Part shown: in pieces, positions 6,286 to 6,813 of the stretch
Layout: each line of letters opens with the position of its first letter
Numbering within the stretch: the first letter of the stretch is position 1
Assembly (NCBI GenBank): GCA_011524615.1
Contig: WTJZ01000081.1
Location: 1-6,813 of the forward strand
Length of the DNA stretch: 6,813 nt
Source of the DNA: Akkermansiaceae bacterium
GTDB lineage: Bacteria > Verrucomicrobiota > Verrucomicrobiia > Verrucomicrobiales > Akkermansiaceae
Reading direction: 5' to 3'
The notes under the pieces: model-generated
Told to the model about the DNA's origin: nothing
Seen by the model: the letters and a program-made list of their open reading frames with translations, nothing else
Databases searched by the model: none
Program-made: the position numbers and the translations under genes

Positions 6286-6813
6286 TCACTTTCGAGCCAA
6301 AGTGATTACCACTACTTCTTCTGCTCCGGCCTGTTTTAATACCCTCGCACAGGCATTCACTGTCGCCCCAGTCGTGAATACGTCATCAACGAGAAACACT
6401 TTCTGAGTCCGCAAGCTCTTGTTTGGGGTAAAAGCTTTGGAGACATTCTTCTCCCTCTCAGACCGATTGAGGCGTGCTTGATGGGGAGTATTCACCACTC
6501 TTTTAAGATATTCCTCATACGGAATCTTGAGGTCCTTAGCTAGGGCCTTACCTAACAGTGCAGACTGATTGAAGTAGCGAACGCTCTCGCGCTTCTTGTG
6601 AAGTGGCACGGCACACACTGACCATTCTTCTAAGTCCAAAGCGGCAAGTCTGGGGTCATTAAATGCATCCTTCATCAAACCTCCCAGAAAACGTCCCATA
6701 TAGACTCCGCGACTATACTTAAAGGTGTGCACCAAATCCCTCATATTCTCATCCAAAGTGTACGCCGCCACGATGTAATTGAAGTGGTAAACACTCTCTC
6801 TGCAGTTAAAGCA
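6286..6813 (-). CDS. comF: ComF-family phosphoribosyltransferase, 5' end outside window
   Basis: The minus-strand frame is open from the window edge to TGA at 6286-6288, giving 175 residues of a ComF protein. A GTG at 6771 could pass as a start, but the frame continues upstream without a stop and encodes CFNCRESVYHFNYI, which includes a CxxC of the N-terminal zinc finger typical of ComF. The gene therefore begins outside the window. Family landmarks follow: MRDLVHTFKYSRGVYMG; AVPLHKKRESVRYFNQS, where the usual RGFNQ has become RYFNQ; TPHQARLNRSEREKNVSKAF; and the PRPP-binding loop VFLVDDVFTTGAT, with two acidic residues and TTG, near the C-terminus. ComF is a cytoplasmic protein required for natural transformation in Bacillus, Haemophilus and others, probably acting on incoming single-stranded DNA. 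Its position directly upstream of two pilT genes fits a DNA-uptake context. A general amidophosphoribosyltransferase role is the alternative. Confidence 0.92.
   Translation of the reverse strand, partial: CFNCRESVYHFNYIVAAYTLDENMRDLVHTFKYSRGVYMGRFLGGLMKDAFNDPRLAALDLEEWSVCAVPLHKKRESVRYFNQSALLGKALAKDLKIPYEEYLKRVVNTPHQARLNRSEREKNVSKAFTPNKSLRTQKVFLVDDVFTTGATVNACARVLKQAGAEEVVVITLARK

Noticed and set aside
6264..6287. GATAAT/ATTATC hairpin after comF considered as a terminator
   Set aside because: The stem has 6 bp, is AT-rich, overlaps the stop codon and lacks a following T-run.
1..6813. CRISPR arrays, tRNA/rRNA genes, insertion sequences, integrase or phage genes
   Set aside because: No regularly spaced repeats, cloverleaf-like segments, transposase motifs or terminal inverted repeats were seen; the window is almost entirely ordinary coding DNA on one strand.

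Overview
The window reads like a chromosome segment of a moderate-GC member of the PVC superphylum, most likely Verrucomicrobiota. The case rests on an exported protein that joins a dehydrogenase-like propeller, HEAT-type repeats and a c-type heme site, paired with an exported DUF1080 protein. Both families are heavily expanded in Verrucomicrobiota and Planctomycetota. Tandem PilT-type ATPases also fit. The genus cannot be fixed from sequence alone.

All five genes lie on the minus strand, so transcription runs from high to low coordinates. From 6813 downward: (1) a comF-family phosphoribosyltransferase gene whose 5' end is outside the window; (2) a 148-bp spacer with a perfect TATAAT box and a tandem TTGTGAA repeat; (3) two non-identical pilT-type retraction ATPase genes separated by 34 bp; (4) a hairpin with a short T-run after the second pilT, probably the operon terminator; (5) a 358-bp intergenic region with candidate promoters and a structured leader; (6) a DUF1080 gene (3-keto-disaccharide hydrolase family); and (7) 2 bp later, a very large exported dehydrogenase-like/HEAT/cytochrome c gene that runs off the left edge. 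That last gene has no stop codon in the window, so a search for complete ORFs misses it although it fills over 40% of the sequence.

Two functional modules are suggested. The first is surface motility or DNA uptake: two PilT-like motors that would disassemble type IV pili, beside ComF, a cytosolic protein needed for natural transformation in several bacteria. The second is periplasmic carbohydrate processing. A secreted DUF1080 protein is translationally close to a secreted oxidoreductase-like protein with its own heme site, which fits an oxidise-then-cleave attack on glycosides with electrons passed to a cytochrome chain. Both links are inferences from family knowledge and gene order.

None of the four visible start codons has a convincing Shine-Dalgarno sequence; their leaders are AT-rich. 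No RNA genes, CRISPR arrays, insertion sequences or phage genes were seen.
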